A DNA stretch of 28,108 bases from JBICHM01 sp043101835 (GCA_043101835.1 JBICHM010000034.1:1-28108), one strand, 5' to 3'. Positions 15,123 through 22,908 are shown, counted from the stretch's first letter. Notes: generated from the letters alone by a model not told the origin. Numbers and translations: made by a program.

Positions 15123-17858
15123 ATGGCAACAATTACCTTCGACGCGCAGACCTTCTCCATCGACGGACGCCGCCGGTTCCTGGTCAGCGGCCTGCTCGAC
15201 CCGTCGCGCATCCCCAGCGCACTCTGGGCTGACCGTCTGCGCGCTGCGCGCCAGGCGGGGCTCAACTGCATCGGTGTGCCGGTGGTCTGGAGCCGGCACG
15301 AGCCGGCGCCGGGCCGGTTCGACTTCGAGGGGGAACGCGACATCGCGTCGTTCATTCGACTGATCGGTGAACTCGGGATGCACTGCATTCTGCGTCCCGG
15401 CCCGTTTATCGGCGCCGGGCACGATCGGGGCGGGCTGCCGGCCTGGCTCATCGAGAGCCCCGAGATGACGCTCCGCTCCAATGCGCAGCCGTTTCTCGAG
15501 GCGTGCGCGCGGTATCTCTCGGCCGTCTGCGACCAGGTGCGCGATCTGCAGGCCACGGCGTCGAAGCCTGGGCCGATTCTGCTTGTTCAGTGCGAGCATC
15601 GGTGGTTCTGCGGCGACGAGGAGGTCGGGCAGGCCTATCTCGGCGAGATCACGCGTTACCTGCGCGAGAGCGGCATCCGCACGCCGCTGGTGTCATCGAA
15701 CAACCTCTACCAGTCGGTGGAGGGGCAGGTGGACGCGTGGAACGGCTACGAAGGTCTGTTCGGCGTGCTTCGTCAGCTGCGCGCCGTCCGCGCTGATCAG
15801 CCTCGCCTGGTCGTTGACTTCGAACTGGGCCGCCCCGGCGTGTGGGGAGCGACCGCCGATGGACAGCCGGGGCCCGATGAGGTCACGCATCAACTGGCGC
15901 AGGTGCTCGCCGCCGGCGGGCAGTTCCAGGTCGGTCCGTTCTGCGCAGGCACACGATTCGGCTTCGACGCGGGACGTCTTCCCTTTGTGCAGGGCGGGTT
16001 CCTGACGACCGGCGGCGGCGACGGCGCGCCGCTGGGCGAGCTCGGCGAGCGCGGCCCGAACTACGACGCTGTGAAGCGCATCAGCACGTTCGCCTCCTCG
16101 TTCGCGCGCGTCTTCGGCGGGCTCGACGCGTCGCACCAGCCGATCACGGGCGATCCCGGCGCCGGCGCGAGCGTCGTCCATTGCAAGGGCGGCCAGGGGT
16201 CGGTCGTGTTCGTCTTCCGCGATCCCGCGGCGAAGGGCCGGGAGCTGCAGCGCCCCGTCGCGCTCACCCTCGACGACGGCGCGCCGATGTCGGTGCGCGT
16301 CGACGATCAGCCCGTCGTCTGGTGTCTTCTCAATGCGCTGATCGATGAGCGCACGACGCTCGACTGGTGCAACGCCAGCGCCTTTGCGCGCGTGGGGCGC
16401 GTCTTCTGCTGCCACGCGCCGGCCGGCAGTGAGGTGGATCTGTCGATCAACGGCTCGGCGATCACGGTGGAGGCGCCGTCGGGCAAGACGCCGCTGGCCT
16501 TCGAGCACGAGGGCGCGATGGTCGTGGTCTGCAACCAGCAGCAGATCGACAGCGCGTACCTGACCGACGAGGCGTTGTATGTCGGCGTGTCGGGGATCGA
16601 TGGCGACGGCGATCCAATCGCGCACCCGGTCTTCAAGCAGGCGCACCGGTTCGGGAAGGACGGGTCGCACGAGCGGTTGAAGATTGCGGCGCCGGTTCGC
16701 AAGCCGGTCCGCCCGACGTTCGGTGACTGGGAAGCCGCGTCCGCGTCGGCGTATGTCGACGGCGAGAGCGACCGGTTCGCGACGATCGGCGGGCCGGCGA
16801 CGATGGAGTCGCTCGGATCGCCCCACGGCTACGGGTGGATCCGCCTGAACGTGACCAGCGGCGCCGCGCGGAAGGTGCAGGCTGGCTTCTTCGAGGCGTC
16901 CGATCGCGTGCACCTGTTCGTCAACGGCAAGGCGACGGACATCTTCGGGCTCGGGCCGGGGGCGTCGGCGTCGTCGCCGACGATCGCGCTGAAGCGCGGG
17001 AAGAACACGATCACGCTGCTCGTCGACAACATGGGTCGCGCCGCCGGCGGGGCGTACAACGGCGAGCCCAAGGGCGTATGGGGCCACATCTGGGACGCGG
17101 CGCCGATGAAGCTCGGCAAGCCGGCGCTCCAGACGGGCGACCCGGTGTCGCCCCTGACGCTGCGTTCGCCCATCTCGCGTCTGCATCCCGATGACAAGAC
17201 GCATGCCGAGCGCGCGACGTGGGAGATCATCCACCGGAAGAAGTCGCCGCTGGCGATCGAGATCGACGCAACCGCGATGGCGCCCGCCGGCGCGCCCGCC
17301 GCGAGCGGGCTGCTGCTCCTCAACGACCAGCCGATCCACTACTTCACCGAAGGCGGGTGGGATCGCGTGGTGCTCAGCGAGGAGACGCTTACGCGCGGGA
17401 AGAACATCATCCAGATCGCGGTGCTCGACGACGGGGCCGACCTCGCGGCGCGTGTCGCCAGGGGCGTGACGGTCTTCGACTGCTCCGGCTGTCTCACGGA
17501 CACGGCCGAGTGGGCGTTCGCCAAGTGGGAGCCGCCGCTGTCGACCGATTTCAAGAAGGTCTCCAAGGCCGCGGCCTCGCGCATGGCGGGCGCGCCGTGC
17601 TGGTGGCGCACGACGTTTGGCGTGAAGCGCACCGATTCGGCGCTGGTCTTCGACGCCGCGGGCCTCTCGAAGGGGCAGATCTTCCTCAACGGCCACAACG
17701 TCGGGCGCTACTTCGTGAGCGCCGGGAAGGCGAAGGTGGCCGGGCAGGACCGCTACTACCTGCCCGAGCCTTGGCTCACGACCGACGGCGACAACGAACT
17801 GGTGATCTTCGACGAGCACGGCGCCGACCCGACGGGTTCGTCGGTCGCCTACGCCTGA
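15123..17858 (+). CDS. GH35-like beta-galactosidase-fold protein with altered acid/base position
   Basis: This 911-residue protein resembles multidomain GH35 beta-galactosidases. The N-terminal barrel shows FLVSGLLDPSRIP, GLNCIGVPVVWSRHEPAPGRFDFEGERDI, CILRPGPFIGAG followed by GGLPAWL, and PGPILLVQCEHRW, which align with standard GH35 blocks. In active enzymes the last block reads VQVENEYG, with the second Glu as acid/base; here it is E158-H159-R160, so that Glu is missing. A candidate nucleophile remains at Glu234 (VDFELGRPGVWG). Beta-sandwich domains follow, ending in a jelly-roll with GQIFLNGHNVGRYF and YYLPEPWLTTDGDNELVIFDE, as in plant-type GH35. No signal peptide is seen, so it is probably cytoplasmic. 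The ATG at 15123 is the only sensible start. It may be inactive, a lectin, or use another acid/base. Confidence 0.8.
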   Translation: MATITFDAQTFSIDGRRRFLVSGLLDPSRIPSALWADRLRAARQAGLNCIGVPVVWSRHEPAPGRFDFEGERDIASFIRLIGELGMHCILRPGPFIGAGHDRGGLPAWLIESPEMTLRSNAQPFLEACARYLSAVCDQVRDLQATASKPGPILLVQCEHRWFCGDEEVGQAYLGEITRYLRESGIRTPLVSSNNLYQSVEGQVDAWNGYEGLFGVLRQLRAVRADQPRLVVDFELGRPGVWGATADGQPGPDEVTHQLAQVLAAGGQFQVGPFCAGTRFGFDAGRLPFVQGGFLTTGGGDGAPLGELGERGPNYDAVKRISTFASSFARVFGGLDASHQPITGDPGAGASVVHCKGGQGSVVFVFRDPAAKGRELQRPVALTLDDGAPMSVRVDDQPVVWCLLNALIDERTTLDWCNASAFARVGRVFCCHAPAGSEVDLSINGSAITVEAPSGKTPLAFEHEGAMVVVCNQQQIDSAYLTDEALYVGVSGIDGDGDPIAHPVFKQAHRFGKDGSHERLKIAAPVRKPVRPTFGDWEAASASAYVDGESDRFATIGGPATMESLGSPHGYGWIRLNVTSGAARKVQAGFFEASDRVHLFVNGKATDIFGLGPGASASSPTIALKRGKNTITLLVDNMGRAAGGAYNGEPKGVWGHIWDAAPMKLGKPALQTGDPVSPLTLRSPISRLHPDDKTHAERATWEIIHRKKSPLAIEIDATAMAPAGAPAASGLLLLNDQPIHYFTEGGWDRVVLSEETLTRGKNIIQIAVLDDGADLAARVARGVTVFDCSGCLTDTAEWAFAKWEPPLSTDFKKVSKAAASRMAGAPCWWRTTFGVKRTDSALVFDAAGLSKGQIFLNGHNVGRYFVSAGKAKVAGQDRYYLPEPWLTTDGDNELVIFDEHGADPTGSSVAYA

Positions 17859-17864
17859 CCGTCG

Positions 17865-18689
17865 TCAGCCTGTCGACTTTGCGCGCCTGCGCTTCGCCAT
17901 GCGTGTGAGGACGCGGTCGGTCGTGCGCGGCATGAGCGCAGCCAGGTGCATGGTGAATCGCGCCGACGGGCTCGTCCACACCTCGGGGCGGGGTTTCTCG
18001 AGGACGCGAACGACGGCGCGGGCGACGCGTTCGGGCGCCTGCATGAAGCGCTCGTTCGTGCGGTCGAAGAGTGTGGCGCCGCGGCTGCGCTCGTCGGCGA
18101 TGTCGAAGAACTCGGTCTTCGTGCCGACGGGATGCACGGTGGTCACGTGCACGCCTGCCGGCGCGAGCTCGACGCGCATCGCGCGCCCGATGTGGCGCTG
18201 CGCCGCCTTGGTGGCGGTGTAGGCGCCGTACCAGGGGATCGGCAGCGCCGCGAGGCACGATGAGCACAGCAGCACATGCCCGGCGCCGGCTTCGAGCATG
18301 CGCGGGAGGGCGGGGTCGATGATGTGCATCGAGCCCCAGAAGTTCACCTCGAAGATCTCGCGCAGGTCGGCGCGGCTGGTCTCGTGCATCGGGCGCTCGA
18401 AGCCGAAGCCGGCGTTGGCGAAGACGGCGTAGATCGAGCCGAACGCCTCGGCGGTCCGGGCGACGGCGCGGGCGCAGGCGTCGGCGTCAGCGACATCGAG
18501 TTCGATCGGCAGTGCGCGTCCACCGGTGGCTTCGATCTCGCGTGCGAGCGATTCGAGGCGATCGAGCCGGCGCGCGGCGATCGCGACGGGCATGCCGGCG
18601 CGGGCGCAGGCGAGCGCGCTGGCGCGCCCGATGCCGCTGCTGGCGCCGGTGATGAGGATCGGCCTGCCGGTGAGTGCGATGCGCGCCAT
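17865..18689 (-). CDS. Short-chain dehydrogenase/reductase (classical SDR)
   Basis: This 274-residue NAD(P)-dependent oxidoreductase has a Rossmann fold. TGASSGIG lies at residues 14-21, a basic residue pair follows strand two (AARRLDRLE, suggesting NADPH preference), DV is at 65-66, NAG at 92-94, VNFWG at 115-119, and the catalytic Ser at 143/144 with Tyr157 and Lys161 (YTATK). The later segment VHPVGTKTEFF matches the usual PG.V.T loop with a V-G substitution. A C-terminal extension rich in Arg/Lys follows (RMAKRRRAKS). The substrate is unknown. The ATG at 18689 is chosen over a longer frame because the SDR fold begins here and gpmI ends at 18695. It lies 5 bp behind gpmI, so it is likely translated from the same mRNA. 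It converges on the GH35-like gene with a 6-bp gap. Confidence 0.88.
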   Translation of the reverse strand: MARIALTGRPILITGASSGIGRASALACARAGMPVAIAARRLDRLESLAREIEATGGRALPIELDVADADACARAVARTAEAFGSIYAVFANAGFGFERPMHETSRADLREIFEVNFWGSMHIIDPALPRMLEAGAGHVLLCSSCLAALPIPWYGAYTATKAAQRHIGRAMRVELAPAGVHVTTVHPVGTKTEFFDIADERSRGATLFDRTNERFMQAPERVARAVVRVLEKPRPEVWTSPSARFTMHLAALMPRTTDRVLTRMAKRRRAKSTG

Positions 18690-18694
18690 GGGTG

Positions 18695-20320
18695 TCAGGC
18701 CAGGAGCGACCGGCCGGTCATCGCCTCGGGTTTCTCGAGGTCGAGCATGTCGAGCGCGGTGGGGACGACATCGGCGAGCCGGCCGTCGTCGCGCAGCCCC
18801 AGCCCGCGGAAGGCCTCGCCGACGACGTACAGCGGCACGGGGTAGAGGGTGTGCGCTGTGTGGGGGCTGCCGGTCTCGGGGTTCCACATCTGCTCGGCGT
18901 TGCCGTGGTCGGCGGTGACGATGCAGGAGCCCGCGCGCGCGAGCGTCTTCTCGACGATCGCGCCGACGCAGGCGTCCACCGTCTCGCAGGCGGCGATCGC
19001 GGCCTCGAGCGAGCCGGTGTGGCCGACCATGTCGGGGTTGGCGAAGTTCACCACGAGGAACGCCTCGCAGTCGGGGGCGTCGAGCCGGCGCAGCACGGCG
19101 TCGCGCACGCCGGCGGCGCTCATCTCGGGCTGCAGGTCGTAGGTCGCCACGCGCGGCGACTGGATGATCTCGCGTCGCTCGCCTTCGAAGGGCTCGTCGC
19201 GATAGTCGTTGAAGAAGAAGGTGACGTGCGGGAACTTTTCGGTCTCGGCGCAGCGGAACTGGGTGAGGCCGAGGCGCGACAGGTATTCGCCGGCGATGTC
19301 GCGCATCTTCGGGGGCTTCGGGAAGGCGACGCGCACGTGGGGATTGATGTCCTGCGCGTAGCCGGTCATCGTGACGAAGCGCAGGTCAAGGCGCTCGCCG
19401 CGGTCGAAGCCGGTCGCCCCGGTGTCGGGGGAGGAGTCGACGCGCCCCTCGAAGGCGGGCAGCACGAAGGCGCGACAGAGCTCGCGCGGGCGGTCGCCTC
19501 GGTAGTTGTAGAAGATGACAGTGTCGCCATCGGCGATGCGCGACGAGCAGAGTGCCTCCGGGCTGTCGCCGACCATGGTGGGGGTGATGAACTCGTCGCC
19601 CTTCTGGCTGGCCCCGGTGGGGTGGTCGTAGTAGCGCTGGGCCGCGTCGCCGGCGAACGAGGCGCGCTCGACGGCGTGTTCGGCGGCCTTTCGTCCGGTC
19701 AGGCAGGCGTAGGCGCGCGCGACGCGCTCCCAGCGGTTGTCGCGGTCCATCGCCCAGTAGCGACCGATGACCGAGGCGATGCGCCCGACACCGGTCTCGG
19801 CGCACATCCGCTCGACCACGTCGAGGAACCCGGCGCCGGTGAAGGGGCCGGTGTCGCGCCCGTCGGTGAAGCAATGGATGAAGACGCGCTCGGCGCCGAG
19901 GTCGCGGCAGAGGCGCAGGCACGCCTCGAGGTGCGTCAGCAGGCCATGCACACCGGCGTCGGAGCAGATGCCCATCAGGTGGACGGCGGCGCCGGCGGTG
20001 ACGGCCTCGCGCACGGAGCCGGCGAGGGCCTCGTTCTCGGCGAAGGCGCCGGTGCGGGCCGCCTTGCTGATGCGGACGGAATCCTGATCGACGATCCGCC
20101 CGGCGCCGAGGTTCTGGTGCCCGACCTCGCTGTTGCCCATCGTGCCCTCGGGCAGGCCGACGTCCTCGGCGCTGGTGCGGATGAGCGTGCGCGGCCAGTC
20201 GCGCCGGAGGCGGTCGTCGACCGGGGTCGCGGCGAGATGGATCGCGTTGAAATCGTCGTGCTCGGCGTGGGGGTTCTCACCCCATCCGTCGCGCACGATG
20301 AGCACGAGCGGAGCGTTCAC
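18695..20320 (-). CDS. gpmI: 2,3-bisphosphoglycerate-independent phosphoglycerate mutase
   Basis: GpmI interconverts 3- and 2-phosphoglycerate in glycolysis/gluconeogenesis in the cytoplasm, using two Mn ions. The 541-residue protein has the alkaline-phosphatase-fold blocks of the family: RDGWG with metal ligand Asp11 (usually LDGWG), GTMGNSEVGHQNLGAGR with the phosphorylated Ser64, SDAGVHG, HCFTDGRDTGP, SVIGRYWAMDRDNRW, YNYRGDRPRE, VVNFANPDMVGHTG and ITADHGNAEQM followed by GSPHTAHT. The length is slightly above the usual 510-520. It starts with GTG at 20320; TAGAAT lies 9 nt upstream, giving a very short leader, and no Shine-Dalgarno sequence is seen. The SDR gene follows after 5 bp. Confidence 0.96.
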   Translation of the reverse strand: MNAPLVLIVRDGWGENPHAEHDDFNAIHLAATPVDDRLRRDWPRTLIRTSAEDVGLPEGTMGNSEVGHQNLGAGRIVDQDSVRISKAARTGAFAENEALAGSVREAVTAGAAVHLMGICSDAGVHGLLTHLEACLRLCRDLGAERVFIHCFTDGRDTGPFTGAGFLDVVERMCAETGVGRIASVIGRYWAMDRDNRWERVARAYACLTGRKAAEHAVERASFAGDAAQRYYDHPTGASQKGDEFITPTMVGDSPEALCSSRIADGDTVIFYNYRGDRPRELCRAFVLPAFEGRVDSSPDTGATGFDRGERLDLRFVTMTGYAQDINPHVRVAFPKPPKMRDIAGEYLSRLGLTQFRCAETEKFPHVTFFFNDYRDEPFEGERREIIQSPRVATYDLQPEMSAAGVRDAVLRRLDAPDCEAFLVVNFANPDMVGHTGSLEAAIAACETVDACVGAIVEKTLARAGSCIVTADHGNAEQMWNPETGSPHTAHTLYPVPLYVVGEAFRGLGLRDDGRLADVVPTALDMLDLEKPEAMTGRSLLA

Positions 20321-20329
20321 AACAGAAGA

Positions 20330-20335
20330 ATTCTA
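20330..20335 (-). promoter_or_regulatory. Candidate -10 element (TAGAAT) for gpmI
   Basis: On the minus strand TAGAAT is followed by nine bases and the GTG start, so the leader would be about 2-3 nt. The flanking AATTC makes it an AT-rich island in GC-rich sequence. Confidence 0.4.
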
Positions 20336-20444
20336 GTCGGCCATCGCGCCAGTCTAGCCGTCGGGGGGCGGCCTCCGGGCGTGTCGCGCGTCCCACGGTT
20401 CGCAAGGAGTTGTCCGGACTTGCGGACCCGGCCCGCCTCAGGGA

Positions 20445-20456
20445 TTCCTGCAGGAA
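20445..20456. repeat. Perfect 12-bp palindrome TTCCTGCAGGAA
   Basis: A self-complementary 12-mer lies in the 239-bp spacer between the divergent gpmI and dockerin-like genes. Its size and symmetry fit a dimeric regulator's operator, but no second copy is seen in the spacer. Nearby, GTCCG and CGGAC (about 20413-20428) form a small hairpin. Confidence 0.3.
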
Positions 20457-20559
20457 CCGGTGGTGCGGAGGGGCGAATAGGGCCCCCATGACGGTGCGCG
20501 ACGGACCGCGCATCGCGTGCCGATTCCCCTCCATCGGACGAGCGAGAAGCACCTTGAAC

Positions 20560-21051
20560 ATGATGATCTCGGCGCGCCTGGGCGCGCTGTGTCTTGCGGC
20601 CGGCGCCGCCTCCGCAGCGAGCGGCGCCTTCGTGGATCCCTTCGCCGCCGCGGCGCTGAGTGAACCGGAAGACCTCACCCACGACGGGATCGTGGACAGC
20701 CGCGACCTGGCGCTTGTGCTTGGCGAATACGGCCGGCGCATCACAGGCGGGCCGGACATCAACGCGGACGGCATCGTCGACACGCTCGACATGTCGCTCG
20801 TGCTGGGCGCCTGGTCGCACGTGCGGACGATCCGCGCCCGGCATGTCGGCGGCGACGCGAGCGGGTGGCGCGTCTACGTGGACAGCGTCATCGATATCGA
20901 GCGATCTCCGCTCCGGGCCGACTGGACGCGCATCTGGGCGCTGGATCTCGAGACCGGGCAGGTGCTCGGCTTCGATGTCGACGTGTATCTCGAGGCGGCG
21001 GACGCGGTGCTGCGCTCGCGGAACTGGGCGGGCCCGCGCGACTGGCATTGA
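20560..21051 (+). CDS. Small secreted protein with two dockerin-like calcium-loop repeats
   Basis: The 163-residue product starts at ATG 20560 (a second ATG is adjacent) with a signal peptide of about 20 residues (LGALCLAAGAASAASG). It carries two dockerin type I-like units, DLTHDGIVDSRDLALVLGEY and DINADGIVDTLDMSLVLGAW, each with the Asp/Asn-x-Asp-x-x-x-x-x-x-x-x-Asp calcium-loop pattern followed by a short helix. The last 75 residues (RARHVGGDASGWRVYVDSV, then LDLETGQVLGFDVDVYLEA) look beta-rich and are unrecognised. Planctomycetes encode many secreted proteins with such dockerin-like modules, usually at the C-terminus of large proteins; here they form the core of a very small one. Function is unknown. 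An earlier ATG at 20488 would hide the signal peptide and is less likely. It converges on the peroxiredoxin gene with a 3-bp gap. Confidence 0.75.
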   Translation: MMISARLGALCLAAGAASAASGAFVDPFAAAALSEPEDLTHDGIVDSRDLALVLGEYGRRITGGPDINADGIVDTLDMSLVLGAWSHVRTIRARHVGGDASGWRVYVDSVIDIERSPLRADWTRIWALDLETGQVLGFDVDVYLEAADAVLRSRNWAGPRDWH

Positions 21052-21054
21052 CGC

Positions 21055-21534
21055 TTAGCCGAGGCGCCCGAGGAGGGCGTCGAGCTCGAAGGCGTTGCCG
21101 GGCTCGCGCGCCTCGGTCCACTTCACGACGCCGTCCGCCCCGATGACGACCGTGCCACGCTGGGCGACGTTGAGGTCCGCCCAGTAGAGGCCGTACGCGC
21201 GGCAGACCTGGCGGTGCATGTCGGCGAGCAGGGGGATTGCGAGGCCCTCCTGCTCGGCGAAGGCCTTGTGGGCGGCGAAGGAGTCGCAGGAGATCCCCAC
21301 CACGGTGGCGCCCTTGCCGGTGAACTTCGCCAGATCGCGCGAGAGGCAGGCCATCTCCGACGTGCAGACGCTCGTGAAGTCGAGCGGATAGAACGAGAGC
21401 ACGACATCGCCCCCGTTGGCGAGCAGCGACTTCAGGCTGACCTCGTCGCGATTTTGGTCGAGAAGGGTGAAGTCGGGGGCGGTCTCGCCGGCGGCGATCG
21501 GGGTGTCGCGCGGCGTGAGATGATCGTTGCGCAT
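21055..21534 (-). CDS. Peroxiredoxin (AhpC/TSA family, Bcp/AhpE-like)
   Basis: This 159-residue thiol peroxidase reduces peroxides in the cytoplasm. The thioredoxin-fold blocks are clear: AGETAPDFTLLDQNRDEVSL, the active site PLDFTSVCTSE with peroxidatic Cys57 and the supporting Thr54, VVGISCDSFAAHKAF, IPLLADMHRQVCRAYGLYW and RGTVVIGADGVVKW. Additional cysteines at 63 and in GISCD and QVCRA could serve as resolving residues, so the 1-Cys or 2-Cys class is open. The start at 21534 has CCGGAG about 7 nt upstream. The gene is divergent from yggS. Confidence 0.93.
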   Translation of the reverse strand: MRNDHLTPRDTPIAAGETAPDFTLLDQNRDEVSLKSLLANGGDVVLSFYPLDFTSVCTSEMACLSRDLAKFTGKGATVVGISCDSFAAHKAFAEQEGLAIPLLADMHRQVCRAYGLYWADLNVAQRGTVVIGADGVVKWTEAREPGNAFELDALLGRLG

Positions 21535-21602
21535 TGCGGGCTCCGGTGACAGGGGCGGTGGTGGCGTGACGCCTGTGGCTTTCGACGGCCGGGCGGGCGC
21601 GG

Positions 21603-21608
21603 ATGATA
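21603..21608 (-). promoter_or_regulatory. Candidate -10 element (TATCAT) for the peroxiredoxin gene
   Basis: TATCAT on the minus strand fits TANNNT. Transcription near 21596 would give a leader of about 62 nt ending in CCGGAG before the ATG, the leadered type of gene. Confidence 0.35.
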
Positions 21609-21647
21609 CGGCCCCACCCGATCATGGCGGTCGGTGTCGGCCGGGGG

Positions 21648-21653
21648 TATGCT
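21648..21653 (+). promoter_or_regulatory. Candidate -10 element (TATGCT) for the yggS-type gene
   Basis: TATGCT is followed by a 41-nt leader (start near 21660) that contains ACGGAGG about 8 nt before the ATG at 21701. Confidence 0.4.
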
Positions 21654-21700
21654 CGCTCGGGCGCGCGGAGCGCGCCCGGGATCGAACGGAGGCGCATCCC

Positions 21701-22513
21701 ATGGCGACCGTCATGACGCTGAAGGACCGGTACGAGGAAGTGTGCGAGCGCGTGTCGAGCGCCGCCGCGCGCTCAGGGCGAACCGAGCGCGACATCCTCG
21801 TCGTCGCGGTGAGCAAGTACGCCGAGGTCGAGCAGATCCTCGAACTCATCCGCCTGGGGCACCAGGATTTCGGCGAAAGCCGCGTGCAGCAGTTGCTGCA
21901 GCGCAAGGCGATGATCGACGAGTGGCTGCAGCGCCGGCAGACGCTGCCGACGGTGGCCGAGGAGGCGCGGGGTCGCTCCGGCGTGCTCGGCGAGGACCGC
22001 TCGCCCGACGAGGTGCGCTGGCACCTGATCGGCGAGCTCCAGCGCAACAAGGTGCGGAAGATCCTCGAAGAGGTGCGCCTGATCCACAGCGTGGATTCCC
22101 TGCGCGTCAGCGAGGAGATCCAGACCGCGGCCCTCAAGCGCGAGGAGCCCGTCGAGGTGCTGCTGCAGGTCAACTGCTCGGGCGAGACGGGCAAGCACGG
22201 CGTCGCGCTGCCGGCGGCCATCCACGTCGCCGAGCAGATCGACGCGACGACCTATGTGCACCTCCGTGGCATCATGACGATGGCGCCCTACAGCGAGAAC
22301 CCCGAGGACTCGCGGGCGACATTCGAGCGCGGGCGCGAGTGCTTCGAGGAGATCCGAGACGCCGGCATTGCGCCGGGGCGGTTCAACATCCTCTCGATGG
22401 GCATGAGTGGGGACTACGAGGTCGCGATCGATTGCGGCGCCAACCTCGTGCGCATCGGCTCGGCCCTCTTCGAGGGCGCCGACGACCACGCCGAGGACGA
22501 GCCGGAGGCCTGA
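21701..22513 (+). CDS. YggS/PLPBP-family pyridoxal-phosphate homeostasis protein
   Basis: Members of this family bind PLP and buffer vitamin B6 and amino-acid pools; no clear catalysis is known. The 270-residue product has VVAVSKYAEVEQI with the PLP lysine Lys39, QDFGESRVQQLL, RWHLIGELQRNKV, IHSVDSL, VLLQVNCSGETGKHGV, LRGIMTMAPY and LSMGMSGDYEVAIDCGANLVRIGSALFE, covering the whole fold-type III barrel. It is about 40 residues longer than usual because of an insertion of roughly 30 residues between FGESRVQQLL and RWHLIG (the DEWLQRRQTLPTVAEEARG region). ACGGAGG before ATG 21701 fixes the start. It is divergent from the peroxiredoxin gene and converges on the CxxC protein with a 6-bp gap. Confidence 0.93.
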   Translation: MATVMTLKDRYEEVCERVSSAAARSGRTERDILVVAVSKYAEVEQILELIRLGHQDFGESRVQQLLQRKAMIDEWLQRRQTLPTVAEEARGRSGVLGEDRSPDEVRWHLIGELQRNKVRKILEEVRLIHSVDSLRVSEEIQTAALKREEPVEVLLQVNCSGETGKHGVALPAAIHVAEQIDATTYVHLRGIMTMAPYSENPEDSRATFERGRECFEEIRDAGIAPGRFNILSMGMSGDYEVAIDCGANLVRIGSALFEGADDHAEDEPEA

Positions 22514-22519
22514 AGCCGG

Positions 22520-22864
22520 TCAGCCCGGCCGCGTCCAGGCGGTGTCGGGGTCTTTCTCGAACCCGGTTGCGCTCTGCTTGATGCAGCGCAGGCAGACGAT
22601 GGACTCCGGGAACGCATCGCTGCGCCAGGCGGGCTGACTGCGCCGCTCCATGCACATGGTGCAGACCGTCTCCTCGGGCTCGTCGGCGAGGCGCGCGATC
22701 GGCGGGGCCCCGTCGAGCACCACCTGCTGATAGGCGACGGTCAGGCACTTCGTGCAGAGCAGATGCCCCCGGTGGCCCTCGATCATGGGACGGTCGTCGG
22801 CCCAGGGCTGGCGGCAGAAGTCACACTTGAAGAAGGCCATGCCCTCTGCGGATTCGTCGTGCAT
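22520..22864 (-). CDS. Small four-CxxC zinc-ribbon-like protein of unknown function
   Basis: This 114-residue protein has four CxxC pairs: CDFC near residue 14, CTKC near 37, CTMC near 68 and CLRC near 91. The spacing suggests two zinc sites, each built from two knuckles. The first half (FFKCDFCRQPWADDRP, then GHRGHLLCTKCLTVAY) recalls the C4 zinc-finger module of ClpX-type proteins. The rest is short and polar, with no enzyme domain. It could be a small adaptor or nucleic-acid-binding protein; this is inference. The start at ATG 22864 is supported by TAGGCT exactly 6 nt upstream. An internal Met at residue 9 is an alternative. Confidence 0.72.
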   Translation of the reverse strand: MHDESAEGMAFFKCDFCRQPWADDRPMIEGHRGHLLCTKCLTVAYQQVVLDGAPPIARLADEPEETVCTMCMERRSQPAWRSDAFPESIVCLRCIKQSATGFEKDPDTAWTRPG

Positions 22865-22870
22865 GGGGGG

Positions 22871-22876
22871 AGCCTA
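22871..22876 (-). promoter_or_regulatory. -10 element (TAGGCT) of the CxxC protein gene, leaderless layout
   Basis: On the minus strand TAGGCT, then CCCCCC, then the ATG at 22864. This is the 6-nt spacing seen at five other genes in this window. Confidence 0.45.
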
Positions 22877-22888
22877 GGGCCGCCCGAG

Positions 22889-22908
22889 CCGCGTGCGTTT
22901 GCACGCGG
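22889..22908 (-). terminator. Hairpin after the amidase gene
   Basis: CCGCGTGC and GCACGCGG form a perfect 8-bp stem with a GTTT loop, 112 bp past the amidase stop and just upstream of the CxxC gene promoter. No T-tract follows, so terminator function is uncertain. Confidence 0.35.

Noticed and set aside
15693..17819. 708-codon minus-strand open frame opposite the GH35-like gene
   Set aside because: It mirrors the GH35-like frame. The plus-strand product has GH35 blocks; this one is Arg/Asp/Val-rich low complexity.
18674..20491. 605-codon plus-strand open frame opposite gpmI
   Set aside because: It is the shadow of gpmI, whose active-site motifs are all present on the minus strand.
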